The notes: generated by a model not told the origin, from the sequence alone. A DNA stretch of 64,000 nucleotides from Patellaria atrata CBS 101060 (GCA_010093705.1 MU006089.1:2405561-2469560); one strand, 5' to 3'. Counted from the stretch's first letter, positions 1 to 10,739 are shown. A program made the numbers and translations.

Positions 1-506
1 TCGGTATCAGAGTCGGAGTCGAGAGAACTACCCTCATCATCGCTATCAGAGTCGCATCCAGAACCACTGTCTTCATCGTCGGCTTCGAATACTATGAACG
101 CATCATCGGATAGATCGTACTGACATGCATCTTGTCCTGTCGCGTTGCTTTCGGTGATCTCCGACTCGGTATCAAAATCATCATCGTCTGTTTTCGAATC
201 GAACTCAGAATCACTTTCATCGTCATCTGCTTCGAAAATTATGAAGTTATCGTCAAAATGATCCTGCTGGGGATTTTCCTGTTCGGAAGCGCTGTAACAA
301 ACGCTGCTGGGATCGCTGGCCTTCATTGACTGGACTGTAATTACAGGGACGCGTGCGGCTGGTCGAAGGTTGCGCACTACTACTGCAGAGAATGCAGTGC
401 AACGAAAATGGGGTCTAACTGTTGTGCGCCGTACTTTCTTTGCTCGAGCGACAAAGATGCTCTTATTTTTGGCCATCTTCCTTGTTCGTGGTTGCGGTTG
501 TGCCAT
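1..506 (-). CDS. N-terminal part of an acidic, serine/aspartate-rich protein (runs off the left edge)
   Basis: The reverse strand stays open from an ATG at 506 (MAQPQPRTRK...) to base 1, giving the first ~168 residues of a longer protein; a second ATG lies at 476. The first 50 residues are basic (RTRK, RAKKVRR), which would suit nuclear import. After that the chain is very acidic and holds two copies of one short motif: DDNFIIFEADDDES and, about 45 residues later, DDAFIVFEADDEDS. A hydrophobic F-I-I/V-F core followed by acidic and serine residues resembles a SUMO-interaction motif; that reading is inference. The C-terminus is outside the window, so no family can be named. The start at 506 is the first ATG in frame after an open but non-acidic upstream stretch that I take as 5' UTR. 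Confidence 0.5.
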   Translation of the reverse strand, partial: MAQPQPRTRKMAKNKSIFVARAKKVRRTTVRPHFRCTAFSAVVVRNLRPAARVPVITVQSMKASDPSSVCYSASEQENPQQDHFDDNFIIFEADDDESDSEFDSKTDDDDFDTESEITESNATGQDACQYDLSDDAFIVFEADDEDSGSGCDSDSDDEGSSLDSDSDT

Positions 507-925
507 TGTTCGGTCGTAGATTCGTTGTTCTTGTTTGCGATAGAAAGAAAGTGTCAAAAAAGTGGTTATAAAGACCTCGCCGTAAAAGTAGCGTGCGATT
601 TTGCGACTCGTTCGCTGCGTTGTTCACTGGGGCAAGGTCTTTCGGATATAGAAGAGGTATGGTATAGGAGCGAGGAGTGACGTCGAAGTCAAAGTGTGAG
701 CTGGTCACTGAAGGTTAGGTTCGGGACCTGTGAATGTTCCGAATTGGGAAATAATGACTATTCCTAAGCGGAGATTGGTCGACATAACAACCAGCCTTCT
801 GTCAAACCAGACTCGTCCGGTGACAATGGAACTATTCCGCAGTGAGGATACAATACGGTATTGCCATAGTAAATACTGAATTTTCTTTGAAATTTGCCCC
901 TTTTCTACCTTTCCGCCCTACCTTA

Positions 926-1071
926 TGTACTAATGTACGAGCCCAGTTGCTAATGCAAGCATATGCCCGCTTTTGGAGTGGTCGTTTCCCAAAGCGAGCA
1001 AAATTTGAGACTGACTTTGGGCTGATCAGCGACTTGGCCTGTATTAGTAACTGGGCTCGTAGGTCAGTACA
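926..1071. mobile_element. MITE-like element with ~35-bp terminal inverted repeats and TA target duplication
   Basis: The left end TGTACTAATGTACGAGCCC and the right end read in reverse, TGTACTGACCTACGAGCCC, are near-identical and continue as an inverted repeat for about 35 bp with a handful of mismatches. The element is 146 bp and is bordered on both sides by TA (924-925 and 1072-1073). A TA target duplication with TGTAC termini fits a non-autonomous Tc1/mariner-type DNA element. It has no coding capacity; apparent frames across it are by-products of the palindrome. Confidence 0.75.
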
Positions 1072-1538
1072 TACGGCATATTTATGAACCAGGCGAGGAA
1101 TGGATTCGATAGAGGCTATATGAGATAACAGAAGGTAGCGTTTCACGTAAAAGCACATAGTTCTCACCACGATTCAATTACCTTTGACTTGTGATACTTA
1201 TAAAACAGAAGAGGCCCTTACGAAATCCATGGGTATACGGTTGTATTTCATCTATAAAGATCATTTCCAAAGCCTTCTAACCTCTAAGCTTTCTTTATCT
1301 TCACTAGATCTAGATCATCTTCAGGTCCCACAGTTACGAAAAAAAGTCCAAGTTCCGATTCTATTGCTGGATCTCTTTCGAGCTCTACAATTCTCATTCT
1401 TATAAAGACGGTTAATATAGAGGTAATATATTATCCGTATATGATTATGCCAGTACTACAGATCTCATATCTTTGATCGGGTTCTGAAGACCACGGGATA
1501 TTATAGAGGGATGCCTGTGGATCCATTTATATCCTAAT

Positions 1539-1706
1539 AGATAAGCCCACAGATGAGCCCACAGGTAAGCCCACAGGTAAGCCTATATATGAGCCTGAAT
1601 AGACTAGCTCAAACAGACGGGCTTGGACAGATTAGCTCAAATAGATGAGCTCAAACAGATAAACTCAAATAGATGAGCTTGAACAGAAGAGCAGACAGAC
1701 GAGCTT
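1539..1706. repeat. Degenerate minisatellite, 12-14 bp units
   Basis: The block starts with four or five copies of a 12-bp unit (AGATAAGCCCAC, AGATGAGCCCAC, AGGTAAGCCCAC and variants), then drifts into 14-bp units (ATAGATGAGCTCAA, ACAGATAAACTCAA). The common core is GATGAGCYC. It lies in the 3' flank of the RNase H2B gene. Copies are imperfect, suggesting an old array. Confidence 0.75.
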
Positions 1707-1847
1707 CTGGCTAATTGTGGCGAGATGGTGACCAATACAGTCGCTATCTATTGGACCTTATGAAAGCTACAGCGGTACACTATCCTTTCCCATGATCCGG
1801 AATTTTGGCCAGAGGTATTGAGCAAGAGATAAAAACTAATTACTCTC

Positions 1848-3188
1848 TCAGGCTGCTTTCGCAGGTGCCTTTGTGAAGAACGAACTCAATTTCTTCATCC
1901 CTGAAGTATCCACCCTCTTAAGATTCTTGATGGCTCTACTTTCCGTCTTTTTCTTCTTCTCCTCTTCCTCTAGTTTCCGTTTCTTCTCCGCTTGCTCTTC
2001 CGCAACCTCATCATCTGCCATCCTCCGCTTCTTGTTGATGTTGTCTGATATTGACCGTAGGGCCTGGACTTCTGATCGAATTTTTGCTAGACTGTCCAGA
2101 TGTGTTTCTAGTGGTTGAAAGTCGATGGGTCTCGTCTCTTTCATGATTGAAGCTAACTGATTCTTAAGTTCCTTGGATAGATATAGAGAGGAAATGAAAT
2201 CGAGTGCAGTTCGTAAACGCAATAGTTGTGGAATCCCTTCCGGAGCGTCAATTTCCGCATTAGCATCAACAGACTGAACTCTTTCCGAATCCGAGGACAC
2301 AGATGTTACGCTTGTAGAAACGGTAGTATTCGAGTTAATAGACTGTTGGGAGTCGTTTGTGCTTTCAGACACAGTCTGGCTGTCCCGGTTTTTTGAAAAA
2401 GGCGTTTCAGTATCGCCCCGCTGGACACTCGCACCGCTATCTTCCCTCATAACACTCATAAGCGGCTTTTCCAACGCTCTGCGTACAAAATGTTCCTCCA
2501 TTGACGCAGGTAAACCAGCGTTCGTCATCCGCTTTGCTTTCGATATCAACTCGTTGACCAATTTGTTTTCTGAGAACCGATACATCTTCTCATCTCTTAA
2601 ATCCGTAATATCACAAATAGCTTCCATCCGCTTTGTCAATAGACCGCGAACACTCGGCAAATCCAATAGCTCCTTCCATTGAATTATGGAGCTGGCATGT
2701 TCAAGATGATCATCTAACGATAGAAACATTGGTTTCGATTTAGAGGCTAGAATAGGGAGGAGCATGAAAAGTGGATCATATGGTGTTGCGACGAACAAGT
2801 CTGGGTTACTCGCAATATATCCATCTGATAGACTCGGATTCTCCCCCTCTTTCAGATCCTTCCCAACTCTTATACTAGTATGAGACCTCCTCCCGTCTCC
2901 AACGATATATCCTTCACGATGCGGAGTTAACAGCCAGCTTCGAGCATCATTCTTGGGCGCAGCAATTCTGGTGAACTCGTAAAATCCTCTATCCGGGCAG
3001 AAGAAGTAACGATTCCCCGCATTCGTTGCAGGATTCTGAAGGGAAACAATGCGGGAGTCTGATGATACATTCTTTGGAAGAATAAACAACTTCGGAGGAT
3101 CTGAGACACTCGGTTGTAGACATTTTTTGGGTACAGTAGATTCGGGAGGAGCTTCTTTAGGTGCGGGTTTCGAGCGTATTCTAGCCAT
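1848..3188 (-). CDS. Ribonuclease H2 subunit B (Rnh202/Ydr279-like)
   Basis: Single-exon 446-residue protein. The N-terminal half matches the RNase H2 B subunit: FILPKNVSSDSRIVSLQNP, then a segment ending YFFCPDRGFYEFTRI, then YIASNPDLFVATPYDPLFML, the stretch that packs into the A/B/C heterotrimer. A helical segment with LEKPLMSV follows, then a low-complexity Ser/Thr linker and a Lys/Glu coiled region. The last 20 residues carry GMKKLSSFF, a PCNA-interacting-peptide-like sequence with Met in place of the usual Gln, as expected of a B subunit that tethers RNase H2 to PCNA. The complex removes ribonucleotides and RNA-DNA hybrids in the nucleus. The start at 3188 is the first ATG of the open frame; the gene is divergent from MCM10 across a 452-bp promoter. 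Confidence 0.9.
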   Translation of the reverse strand: MARIRSKPAPKEAPPESTVPKKCLQPSVSDPPKLFILPKNVSSDSRIVSLQNPATNAGNRYFFCPDRGFYEFTRIAAPKNDARSWLLTPHREGYIVGDGRRSHTSIRVGKDLKEGENPSLSDGYIASNPDLFVATPYDPLFMLLPILASKSKPMFLSLDDHLEHASSIIQWKELLDLPSVRGLLTKRMEAICDITDLRDEKMYRFSENKLVNELISKAKRMTNAGLPASMEEHFVRRALEKPLMSVMREDSGASVQRGDTETPFSKNRDSQTVSESTNDSQQSINSNTTVSTSVTSVSSDSERVQSVDANAEIDAPEGIPQLLRLRTALDFISSLYLSKELKNQLASIMKETRPIDFQPLETHLDSLAKIRSEVQALRSISDNINKKRRMADDEVAEEQAEKKRKLEEEEKKKKTESRAIKNLKRVDTSGMKKLSSFFTKAPAKAA

Positions 3189-3640
3189 TGTTGTACGGGG
3201 AATGATACCACTATGTTGTTGCGTGCTGGGAAATTGGGGCGATGGAAATGTCGTTGAGGATTATCAGTCTGAATTGTACACTGCGACCAAAGTCACACGT
3301 GAAGTACGGTCGCAAATAACATGAATTGGCGGGAACTGAGGTCGAAAGTTGTGATAATGCTGAACCCCTGCTCTTAAAGTGGTTTCCGAAGACGCGACGC
3401 GTCATGCGCGTATACCGGCTACCGTACTAGAATCAGCGCACCAAACTGTATCTCACTTTTACATAACGTGGTGATAACTAACAATATTCAGCACTTGAAC
3501 AGACAGAAGGTTCCCATGATATGGGCGGCGATAAGCCACTCACCCCGTCGCGCTTTAGGTACTTGTGCAAGTCCGGTACATGTACCAGAAATTAAGACCA
3601 CCTTACTGCCAAGCTGCTCAAGATCGTACGGGACTCCCCA
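3189..3640. promoter_or_regulatory. Shared divergent promoter of RNASEH2B and MCM10
   Basis: A 452-bp interval between the two start codons. It contains an ACGCGT palindrome at 3397-3402 inside GACGCGACGCGTCATGCGCG (3391-3410). ACGCGT is the MluI cell-cycle box recognised by MBF-type (Swi6/Mbp1) factors that drive G1/S genes. Both flanking genes act in S phase, so shared cell-cycle control is a reasonable inference. Confidence 0.6.
3397..3402. promoter_or_regulatory. Candidate MCB (ACGCGT) cell-cycle box
   Basis: Perfect ACGCGT, about 210 bp upstream of the RNASEH2B ATG and 240 bp upstream of the MCM10 ATG. Chance matches of a 6-mer are expected several times in 64 kb, so placement between two replication genes is the main support. 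Confidence 0.5.
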
Positions 3641-6168
3641 ATGTCTAGAGGTGACTGATTAGGATATCATATATTGTCATAGTGCTAATATCATCAGTCC
3701 CCACAAGCGAACCTCAATGGCCACCCAAATCGCCTCACCAGGCTCTTCTAAGCTCCCCCAGCGGCCGTCGCAAATATGAAAGTCGGCGTCAGAGAGACTC
3801 CACCTCACCTTCACCCCTCAAGCGTACAGCATCTACATCAAACTTCAAAGGTCGTGCGCTCCATTTGCCTTCCGATGGAGAGGAGGAAGAAGATGACGAT
3901 GATGAGGAGACACTACAGCTTCAGTTGCAGGCCATCGAGGCGAAGTTAAAGCTTAAGAGACTGCAGCATGCGAAAGCAAAACAGGGTGCTAGCTCGGATG
4001 GCGACAATGACAGTATAAGGGCCCACTCAAGGGCGAGCACAGCCACAAGCAATCGAGAAGCCAGACCAGGAGCTTCTATATCAAATTCACGATCTTCCTC
4101 ATCTGTCCAAGTCCCGCTGTCGCCAGCTCGCAATCAAAGACCACAGCCAGATCCTCCTTCCCCTGCGCGGGTTCTCTTGGGTATAGATAAGGGTTTACGC
4201 GCACAAGATGTGTCGTTAAAGAGGGCATCAAGTTTCCGCTCCCAGAGGACGTCAGCTTCAGTCGCCGGCTCTGGATTATCGCGCTCCAAATCCGTACTCA
4301 GAGCCGGCGGTAGCGCTAATACCGGCACTTTGCGGTCAGAAGCGCCTCGTGGAAAAAGCTTTTCCGAAAGAATTGCGGAAAGTAGACTAAACGAGCGGGA
4401 GCGAATGGAAAAGGAGAAACGAATATCAAAAGCTCGTAGTCGTAGTTTCAGGCTACAAACGAACGACTCATCAGACCAGCATAATGGATTTCAGGATGTA
4501 TCTAAAATCAGGCAAGGTGGAACACAAAGCGCGAGCGGAAGTGGTGAATCGCCATTTTCATCAAGGCCCTCTGGACGCCATACGATGCAACAGAAGTCTA
4601 TTCCAACACTAGGAATTGACTCGCTATCATCTAGCATGATAACATCTTCTTCCAATCATACAACCACTTCCATAACACATTCTCAAAGATCAGCCTCTTC
4701 ACACTCAACAATATCCAAGCCTAAGGCGCGCAAACTTGCAACCCCCTCCACCGACTTTGAGGACGACCCTTTCCTGAATCTAGATGAGAACAAGGCTGGA
4801 AAGACGAGCGAAATGGACTCCTTCTCAGGACTACATCTCTCTAAACGACACATTCCACATCTTACTCTCACAAGAACCTTGGAAGGGAAAGAACTATATC
4901 CGATCCCAAGGCTCCTCGCAACAGTCAAAAAGCCGGATTACGACGCTCCTGATGTCGAATCCGACTACGTTGTCTTCGGTGTCATCGCTTCTAAATCCGA
5001 TCCTCGGGAATGCAAAGGCGGACCTAAAGTCGTAATGACAGGCGACGCAGAAGAGGCCGACGCTCGGCCGAAGTTCATGGTTATGCGACTTACCGACTTC
5101 AAATGGGAACTCGACCTCTTCCTCTTCGACACAGGTTTCGAACGGTTCTGGAAACTGGCCGTAGGTACCGTGGTTGCGATACTGAATCCAGACATCCTAC
5201 CACCGAGGAACAGAGATACGGGCGCGTTCTCGCTCAAAATCGGCTCGAGCGACGACACCGTCCTCGAGATCGGAATGTCCAGAGATCTCGGCTTTTGTAA
5301 GAGTATTAAAAAGGATGGCCATCAGTGTAAGGCCTGGATCGACAAGCGGAAAACCGAGTTTTGCGAATTCCACATCAATCTCCAGATTGAGAAAACCAAG
5401 TCCGGACGTATGGAAGTCAACAGCATGACCGGCTTCGGAAGAGGGCGAGAAGGAGGGGGCAGCATGTTCGCACGCTCAGGGGCCAGAGGTACAGGAGCTC
5501 TTGGGAGGGGAGGCAAAAGGGCGAGCCCACCAAGAACAGGCCAATACCACGACAAATTTCTGCACGAAACGGTCTACATTGCTCCATCCGCTTACCGTAA
5601 CGCCTTCAACCTGATCGACGAAGACGAAGCAGATTCCGGCGCCTTCGAAAGGGGTTACAGCAGAGAAGAGCTGCACCGGAAACGGCTCGCCGAAAGGGAG
5701 AAAGAGAAAGATCTCGCGAAAAAACTGGGCGCCATAGGCAGCAAGATGGGAGCAGAGTACATGCGAACGAGGACCGAGGAGAGCTCAAAAATAGCTGCAG
5801 TTGGCGCGGCTCAGGTAGAAACCCTCTTTGCGCCCACCGAACCCCTTGATGCAGCTGCTTTGGGCTTGCTTGATAAGAAAGCCTCTGATGTCAAGCTGGG
5901 TGCTGTCAAGAGAAAGTGCAGCCAGGCAAACATCAATCATCAGCCGGTTGGCTGGAGCGGTGCTTTCAAGCGGGATCTGCTGAGTCCGTCGAAGAAGTTC
6001 ATTCCCTCTCAGGACGCTGGGTCGGAAGAAGCGGCGAGAGAGCCGAGTCCGAAGAAGCGGGCGAGGTTTATGCTCGCAGATAAGGGGATTAGAAAACCAG
6101 GTCGTGAGAGTTTGGGAGTGTCAGGTGTTGTTATGGATGACGATGATGACGACTTGGATATAGTTTGA
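3641..6168 (+). CDS. MCM10: Minichromosome maintenance protein 10 (replication initiation factor)
   Basis: Two exons, 3641-3650 and 3698-6168, intron 47 bp (GTGACT...CTAAT...CAG); product 826 residues. The tiny first exon encodes MSR plus the first base of Val, so the start reads MSRVPTSEPQWPPKSPHQAL; the open frame further upstream in exon 2 has no ATG, which is why this start was chosen. The first ~370 residues are disordered and Ser/Arg-rich. The conserved core follows: an OB-fold (around residues 400-530, with SDYVVFGVIASKSDP and PKFMVMRLTDFKWELDLFLF) and a CCCH zinc finger near 537-563 (C-X9-C-X10-C-X2-H). The C-terminus is basic and ends in an acidic patch. Mcm10 binds single-stranded DNA, CMG helicase and polymerase alpha at origins. 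Confidence 0.93.
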
Positions 6169-6818
6169 GGGTTGCATTAGACTGGCGTTTTGGAAAAAGG
6201 TGTATAGCTATTCATGAGCATTGATTGAGGAAGTGCAAACTGGACTTCATGCGCTTTCACATTGTATAAGGCCGTAAGTTATTGCGCATTTTCTTTGGTC
6301 GGATATTAAAACTGAATTTACGAGAAGGTTGTCGAGTCAATACTAAAGCAGATGCAATGAGCCGCTCAGAATAAGTATGGTTTTATTGACCCTAACTAAT
6401 GTGAAGTCAAGAACATTGCAGATAGTTTATATTTCTGACCCTAGCGAGCAATGGATGAGAATGATCAACAACTGTCCTACCTTGTTATCCTGCCTGAGGA
6501 GCTGGTTAGAACTCCAGGCTGAAGATGGGAGATGGAAACCTTTGATCCAACAAGGTATCTCGTAGGTCTCAATAACCTAATCTCTCTCATCCTGGTGCTC
6601 TGGAGAGCACTTAGCGCGACCGCAAATGGTTGAAGAGGCGGATCTCGGACCATCAAATCAGTCAGGAGAGAGGTTCCTCCGGAGTCAATCTGAAAGGAGA
6701 TTGTTCTCATGGATTCGCGAAGTATAAGGATAGACCTCATAACCACATAAATAAGACCATACTGGAAGAGCCATATCAGACTCGTTTCTCATCCATCGAT
6801 CTTCCTCTCCTCGTCCTT
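6169..6818. other. Spacer between convergent MCM10 and RRP3
   Basis: Shared 3' flank of two convergent genes. Short frames exist on both strands but none shows family resemblance or codon-level support. The last ~60 bp are pyrimidine-rich on the plus strand and belong to the RRP3 3' UTR. Confidence 0.6.
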
Positions 6819-8361
6819 TTAACCCTCCTCCCTATCCATATCATCCCTTCCTCTCTTCCCTCTCTTCCCACCCTTACCACCCCTCTTCTCCGCTTCCTCC
6901 TTCAACTTCCTAATAGCCCCTCTCTGCGCCTCAGCAACCTGATCCGCACTAACCATAACCTCGTCCCTGACGATCTGCTCCTCCTCCAACTTCCTACCTA
7001 GCGCTCTCTCAGTCCTGAGGAAAAGTTCCACGTCATATTGGCTAACAAAGGAGATGGCCTTTCCACTTTTGCCGGCTCGAGCGGTACGACCGACACGATG
7101 AACATATGTCTTACTGTCATCCGGCAGGTCGAAGTTTACAACGAGGTCCACGGATGGGATATCCAAGCCTCGAGCAGCAACGTCCGTCGCTACCAGAATA
7201 GTGCGGGCACCGGAGCGAAACTTGTTGAGAGCGCCCAAACGTTCGGATTGTCGAAGCTGGCCGTGAATGGGGATTGCGGAGAGGCCGAGGAGCCGGAGGA
7301 GGTGGGCTATTCGCTGTGCCTCGAGTACTGTGCGTGTAAAAATGATGGCGGGATGACCGGTGTACTCCCGCATAACAAATGCGAGGTAGTGATCTTTGAA
7401 CTTGTGGGGCAGGAAACAGTATGTCTGGAGTAATGTAGCGACGGTCTGATGGGAGGACGAGGATATGCTGATGCGGAGCGGATCAGTGAGCGAAGCCCGT
7501 TGCAGAGATTCGACCTTAGAGGACATGGTTGCGGAGAAGAGATATGTTCGACGTTCTCTCGGGAGAACTTTTAGGATCTTGTCTAATATCGGGCCGAAAT
7601 CAAGGTCCAGGAGACGGTCCGCTTCATCCATGACGAGATATTTTAAATATTTCAGAGAGAACCCTTTTGTATTCTCTAAATGGTCCAAAAGCCGGCCTGG
7701 ACTGGCGACTATTATGTGAGGCTTCTTACCAAGCGCAACTTGTTGTGGTACCATATCCATCCCACCGAATATGCATGCGCATTTCACGTTTATGAGAGCC
7801 CCCAAGGCTTCAAATTGTTGTGATATTTGAAATGCAAGCTCTCGTGTCGGCGCAAGAACCAGAGCAAAGAAGGATTGGGGTTTATCCATTAGAGATTGAA
7901 GTATGGGCAAGGCAAACGCGGCCGTTTTACCAGAACCAGTTTCTGCGAGTCCTATAAGATCGCGACCGGAGAGCGCGGCTGGTATTGCTTCTGATTGAAC
8001 TGGACGAGGGTCAGTATACGGAAACCTAAGTCTTACTACCACTGAATGATTTAAAGCACGCACTTGGTGTAGGGTTCTTCCATCCCAACGCTGTACAGCC
8101 ATCTACTAAAGAATCGATTATACCCAGATCCGCGAACGTTTTCTGTACAGCGTCCTGCTTCTGGTGTGGTTCTTCATCTTGTTCCTCTGGTGATTCTACG
8201 TCCTGCTTCTTAGGTGATTCTTCCTCCTGGGTTAATGTTTCGGAAGTGCTATTATCTATCGTAACTTTTTCTAGCGCATTGTGCTTCACTCTTACCGGAC
8301 CGTCGCTGCGAGGTCGAGGAGGCATATTGTGATTAAGCTTTCTCTTCTTTATAGGCGCCAT
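6819..8361 (-). CDS. RRP3: ATP-dependent rRNA helicase Rrp3 (DEAD-box, DDX47 family)
   Basis: Two exons, 8361-8064 and 7999-6819, intron 64 bp (8000-8063, GTGCGT...CAG). Splicing joins ...GWKNPTP to IQSEAIP, restoring the Q-motif; without it this region is scrambled. Product 492 residues. DEAD-box motifs in order: Q-motif [10 protein letters not shown]...PTPIQ, motif I AETGSGKT (~115-124), Ia APTRELA, DEAD (~221-224), SAT (~255), [12 protein letters not shown] and [15 protein letters not shown]. The C-terminal tail is basic. Rrp3 works in the nucleolus on early cleavages of pre-rRNA for 18S rRNA. An ATG six codons upstream (8379) could also start the protein. The gene is head to head with SSF1, another ribosome-assembly gene. 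Confidence 0.93.
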
Positions 8362-8599
8362 ATATTTTTCCTGTGACATGTAAAGTGGGTTTTGAAGGAA
8401 ATCTTTAGTTACGCTTCGAGTGATTCGCCGCAATCTCAAAAAAGAAAGTTCGAAGTGCTTTCGAAATCTTGGCAAAAATTTCACCGCCTCAGCAAACCTG
8501 ACGTCGATGCGCAACACTTTAGAGCTGTTCGAACTTACAACAATAATCCGTTTTTCAAATTTCACAAGAGGATTAAAATACGTAAAGCGATACTATAAC
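8362..8599. promoter_or_regulatory. Compact divergent promoter of RRP3 and SSF1
   Basis: Only 238 bp separate the two start codons, so the two ribosome-biogenesis genes must share most of their upstream control region. I see no motif I can name with confidence. Confidence 0.6.
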
Positions 8600-10017
8600 A
8601 TGGCGCGACGCAGAGTCAAAAAGCGCACGCATGTCGGCGCACCCAATGGTCCCAAAGCTACAGCGCAAAGTAAATCTATGGATAGGTCTCCCAGGAGCAT
8701 GGTGATACGTATAGGAGCAGGAGAAGTTGGGCCCAGCGTCAGCCAATTGGTCAAAGATGTGAGGCAGATTATGGAACCTGGGACAGCCAGTAGACTCAAA
8801 GTAAGCCTACCTCTAACATATTAAGAATTGTATTCCGTACTGACAGTTCTACTCAATAGGAACGCAAATCAAACAAACTACGAGACTACACCACCATGGC
8901 CGGCCCGCTAGGGGTAACCCATCTCCTCCTCTTCTCCCGCTCTTCCTCCGGCAACACGAACATGCGCCTAGCCCTCACACCCCGAGGTCCCACCCTCCAC
9001 TTTCGCGTCGAGAAATACTCTCTCTGCAAAGACATCTACAAGTCTATGAAGCACCCCCGAACCGGGACGAACGACTTCCAAACCGCTCCTCTCCTCGTCA
9101 TGAATAATTTCACGACTCCCACCCCCGCGGACGGTTCAACGGAGGCCCAAGTCCCGAAACATCTTGAATCCCTCGTCACCACCGTATTCCAGTCCCTCTT
9201 TCCTCCAATATCTCCACAGACGACACCTCTATCTTCCATCAAGCGCGTGCTACTCATAAACCGCGAGCCCCCTTCTGATCCCGCAAACGGCACCTACACA
9301 GTAAACCTCCGCCACTACGCCATCACCACAAAACGCACCGACATCTCAAAAGCAATCCGTCGTTTGAACGCCGCGGAGAAACTCGTCACGGGCAGAGAAA
9401 AACGAAAAAAGGGGCTACCCAACCTTGGCAAGCTAGAAGACGTCGCGGACTACCTGCTAGATCCAGACGCGGGCGGGGGATACACCAGCGCAAGCGAAAG
9501 CGAGATAGATACAGATGTCGAAGTCGAGGTTTTGGCGCCTCAGATGAGAAAAGTTATGAACAGACGAGATCGTGAACGTGCTGCAGCTCGGGCTGCGGAG
9601 GGAAAGAGCGCCAATGGTGTGGGTCGGCCTAGCGTGGAGAAACGAGCCGTAAAGCTTGTTGAACTGGGCCCGAGAATGCGCTTGAGGCTAACGAAGGTTG
9701 AGGAATCTGTTTGCGGGGGTAAGGTTATGTGGCATGAGTTTATCACTAAGTCGAAAGATGAAGAAAAGAGGTTGGATGAGCTGTGGGAGACGAGGAGAAA
9801 GGAGAAAGAAGAGAGGAGGAGAATACAGAAAGAAAATATTGAGAGAAAGAAGAAGCATAAAGGGGAGGGAGGTGAGAGCGAGGTTGAGGTTGATGACGAG
9901 GAATTGGAGATGGATGATGATGAGTGGGATAGCGAGGGCCTAGAGGATGAGGGGGGCGTCAAACTCGAGAATGAGGGAGTGGATGAAGACATGGAAGATG
10001 AAGATATGGAGGAGTGA
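8600..10017 (+). CDS. SSF1: Ribosome biogenesis protein Ssf1/Peter Pan (Brix domain)
   Basis: Two exons, 8600-8800 and 8860-10017, intron 59 bp (GTAAGC...CAATAG); 452 residues. The start MARRRVKKRTHVGAP is the usual basic N-terminus of the family, followed by the Brix domain: MVIRIGAGEVGPSVSQLVKD, the DYTTMAGPLGVTHLLLFS strand, and MRLALTPRGPTLHFRVEKYS, ending near RAVKLVELGPRMRLRLTKVE. The rest is a Lys/Glu coiled segment and a very acidic tail (DDDEWDSEG...). Ssf1 binds the 27S pre-rRNA in nucleolar pre-60S particles with Rrp15 and Rrp14. An apparent Ser-rich protein on the opposite strand is the mirror image of this acidic tail and is not real. Confidence 0.9.
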
Positions 10018-10739
10018 TAAGTGCAAATAGCCATATGGGTGCTTATGCCTACAAAAAGCTAATTATGCTACAAGAGCACTAAGCTACCTTCGCAATTTGG
10101 AGCCTTCGCTGCTTACCAGGCTGTTCAAAGCTCCTTTATTCTGATGCTGTCGTATTGTTAGCATCAGCTATCTCCACAGTCATAATCGGCATTCTTCGGC
10201 CTCTGTATGTTTGCTGTACAAGTACAGGCTTACTCTCAAGATCCGACTTCGTAAAGATTGTAAAGGGCAATCCTTTTCGCAAAAGCCCGTTAATCCGAGA
10301 GTATAGTAAATGGAGAAAGAGTAAGGGGAGAAGCTATAGGGATATAGTGATATATAGCAATAAACCGCGCGTCATAGTTTTTGACGGCGAAATAAAGCAA
10401 AATCAACATGTTGGCCTTGCACTGTGTTTAGGAAATTCTGATTTCTCTATCCTAGGAAAGGGTATACCTATACAATCAGCTATTTGGATACGGCGTGCTC
10501 TAATTGCAGATTAGTGCCAGCTTCACAGGAACTGTATTTGACAAGGTAATGCCTTACTGTTGATATCCAACCGCAATCGCCTTATACGCTTTTGCTTGCC
10601 AGGAGACAGCCTCCTCTTGCAGCTCTAGTAGCATATTGGGTACGCCGTGTGTCCAGGCCATATTGGCAACAGATCATTCGTACGCGCTTCAAGGTACTCT
10701 TTGGAGAAAGCGGGCCTCTAGTGTTAGTGGAAGAGTCCC
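10018..10739. other. Spacer after SSF1
   Basis: About 720 bp between convergent genes. Base composition is mixed with an AT-rich middle. Two short plus-strand frames (around 10155-10514 and 10592-10819) have no recognisable domain; one overlaps the 3' end of the next gene. No gene is called; a degenerate repeat is possible but not shown. Confidence 0.5.

Larger units (their letters stand above)
507..1847. other. Spacer with a MITE and a decayed minisatellite
   Basis: Between two reverse-strand genes. It contains the TA-flanked inverted-repeat element at 926-1071 and the short-period repeat at 1539-1706, each listed separately. The remaining reading frames are short, lack family resemblance and overlap the repeats, so no gene is called. 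Confidence 0.6.

Noticed and set aside
9540-10034. 164-residue Ser-rich reverse frame
   Set aside because: It is the complement of the acidic GAG/GAT-rich tail of SSF1; the run of serines comes from that composition.
10155-10514. 119-codon plus-strand frame after SSF1
   Set aside because: No domain, AT-rich composition, no supporting promoter or homology that I can see.
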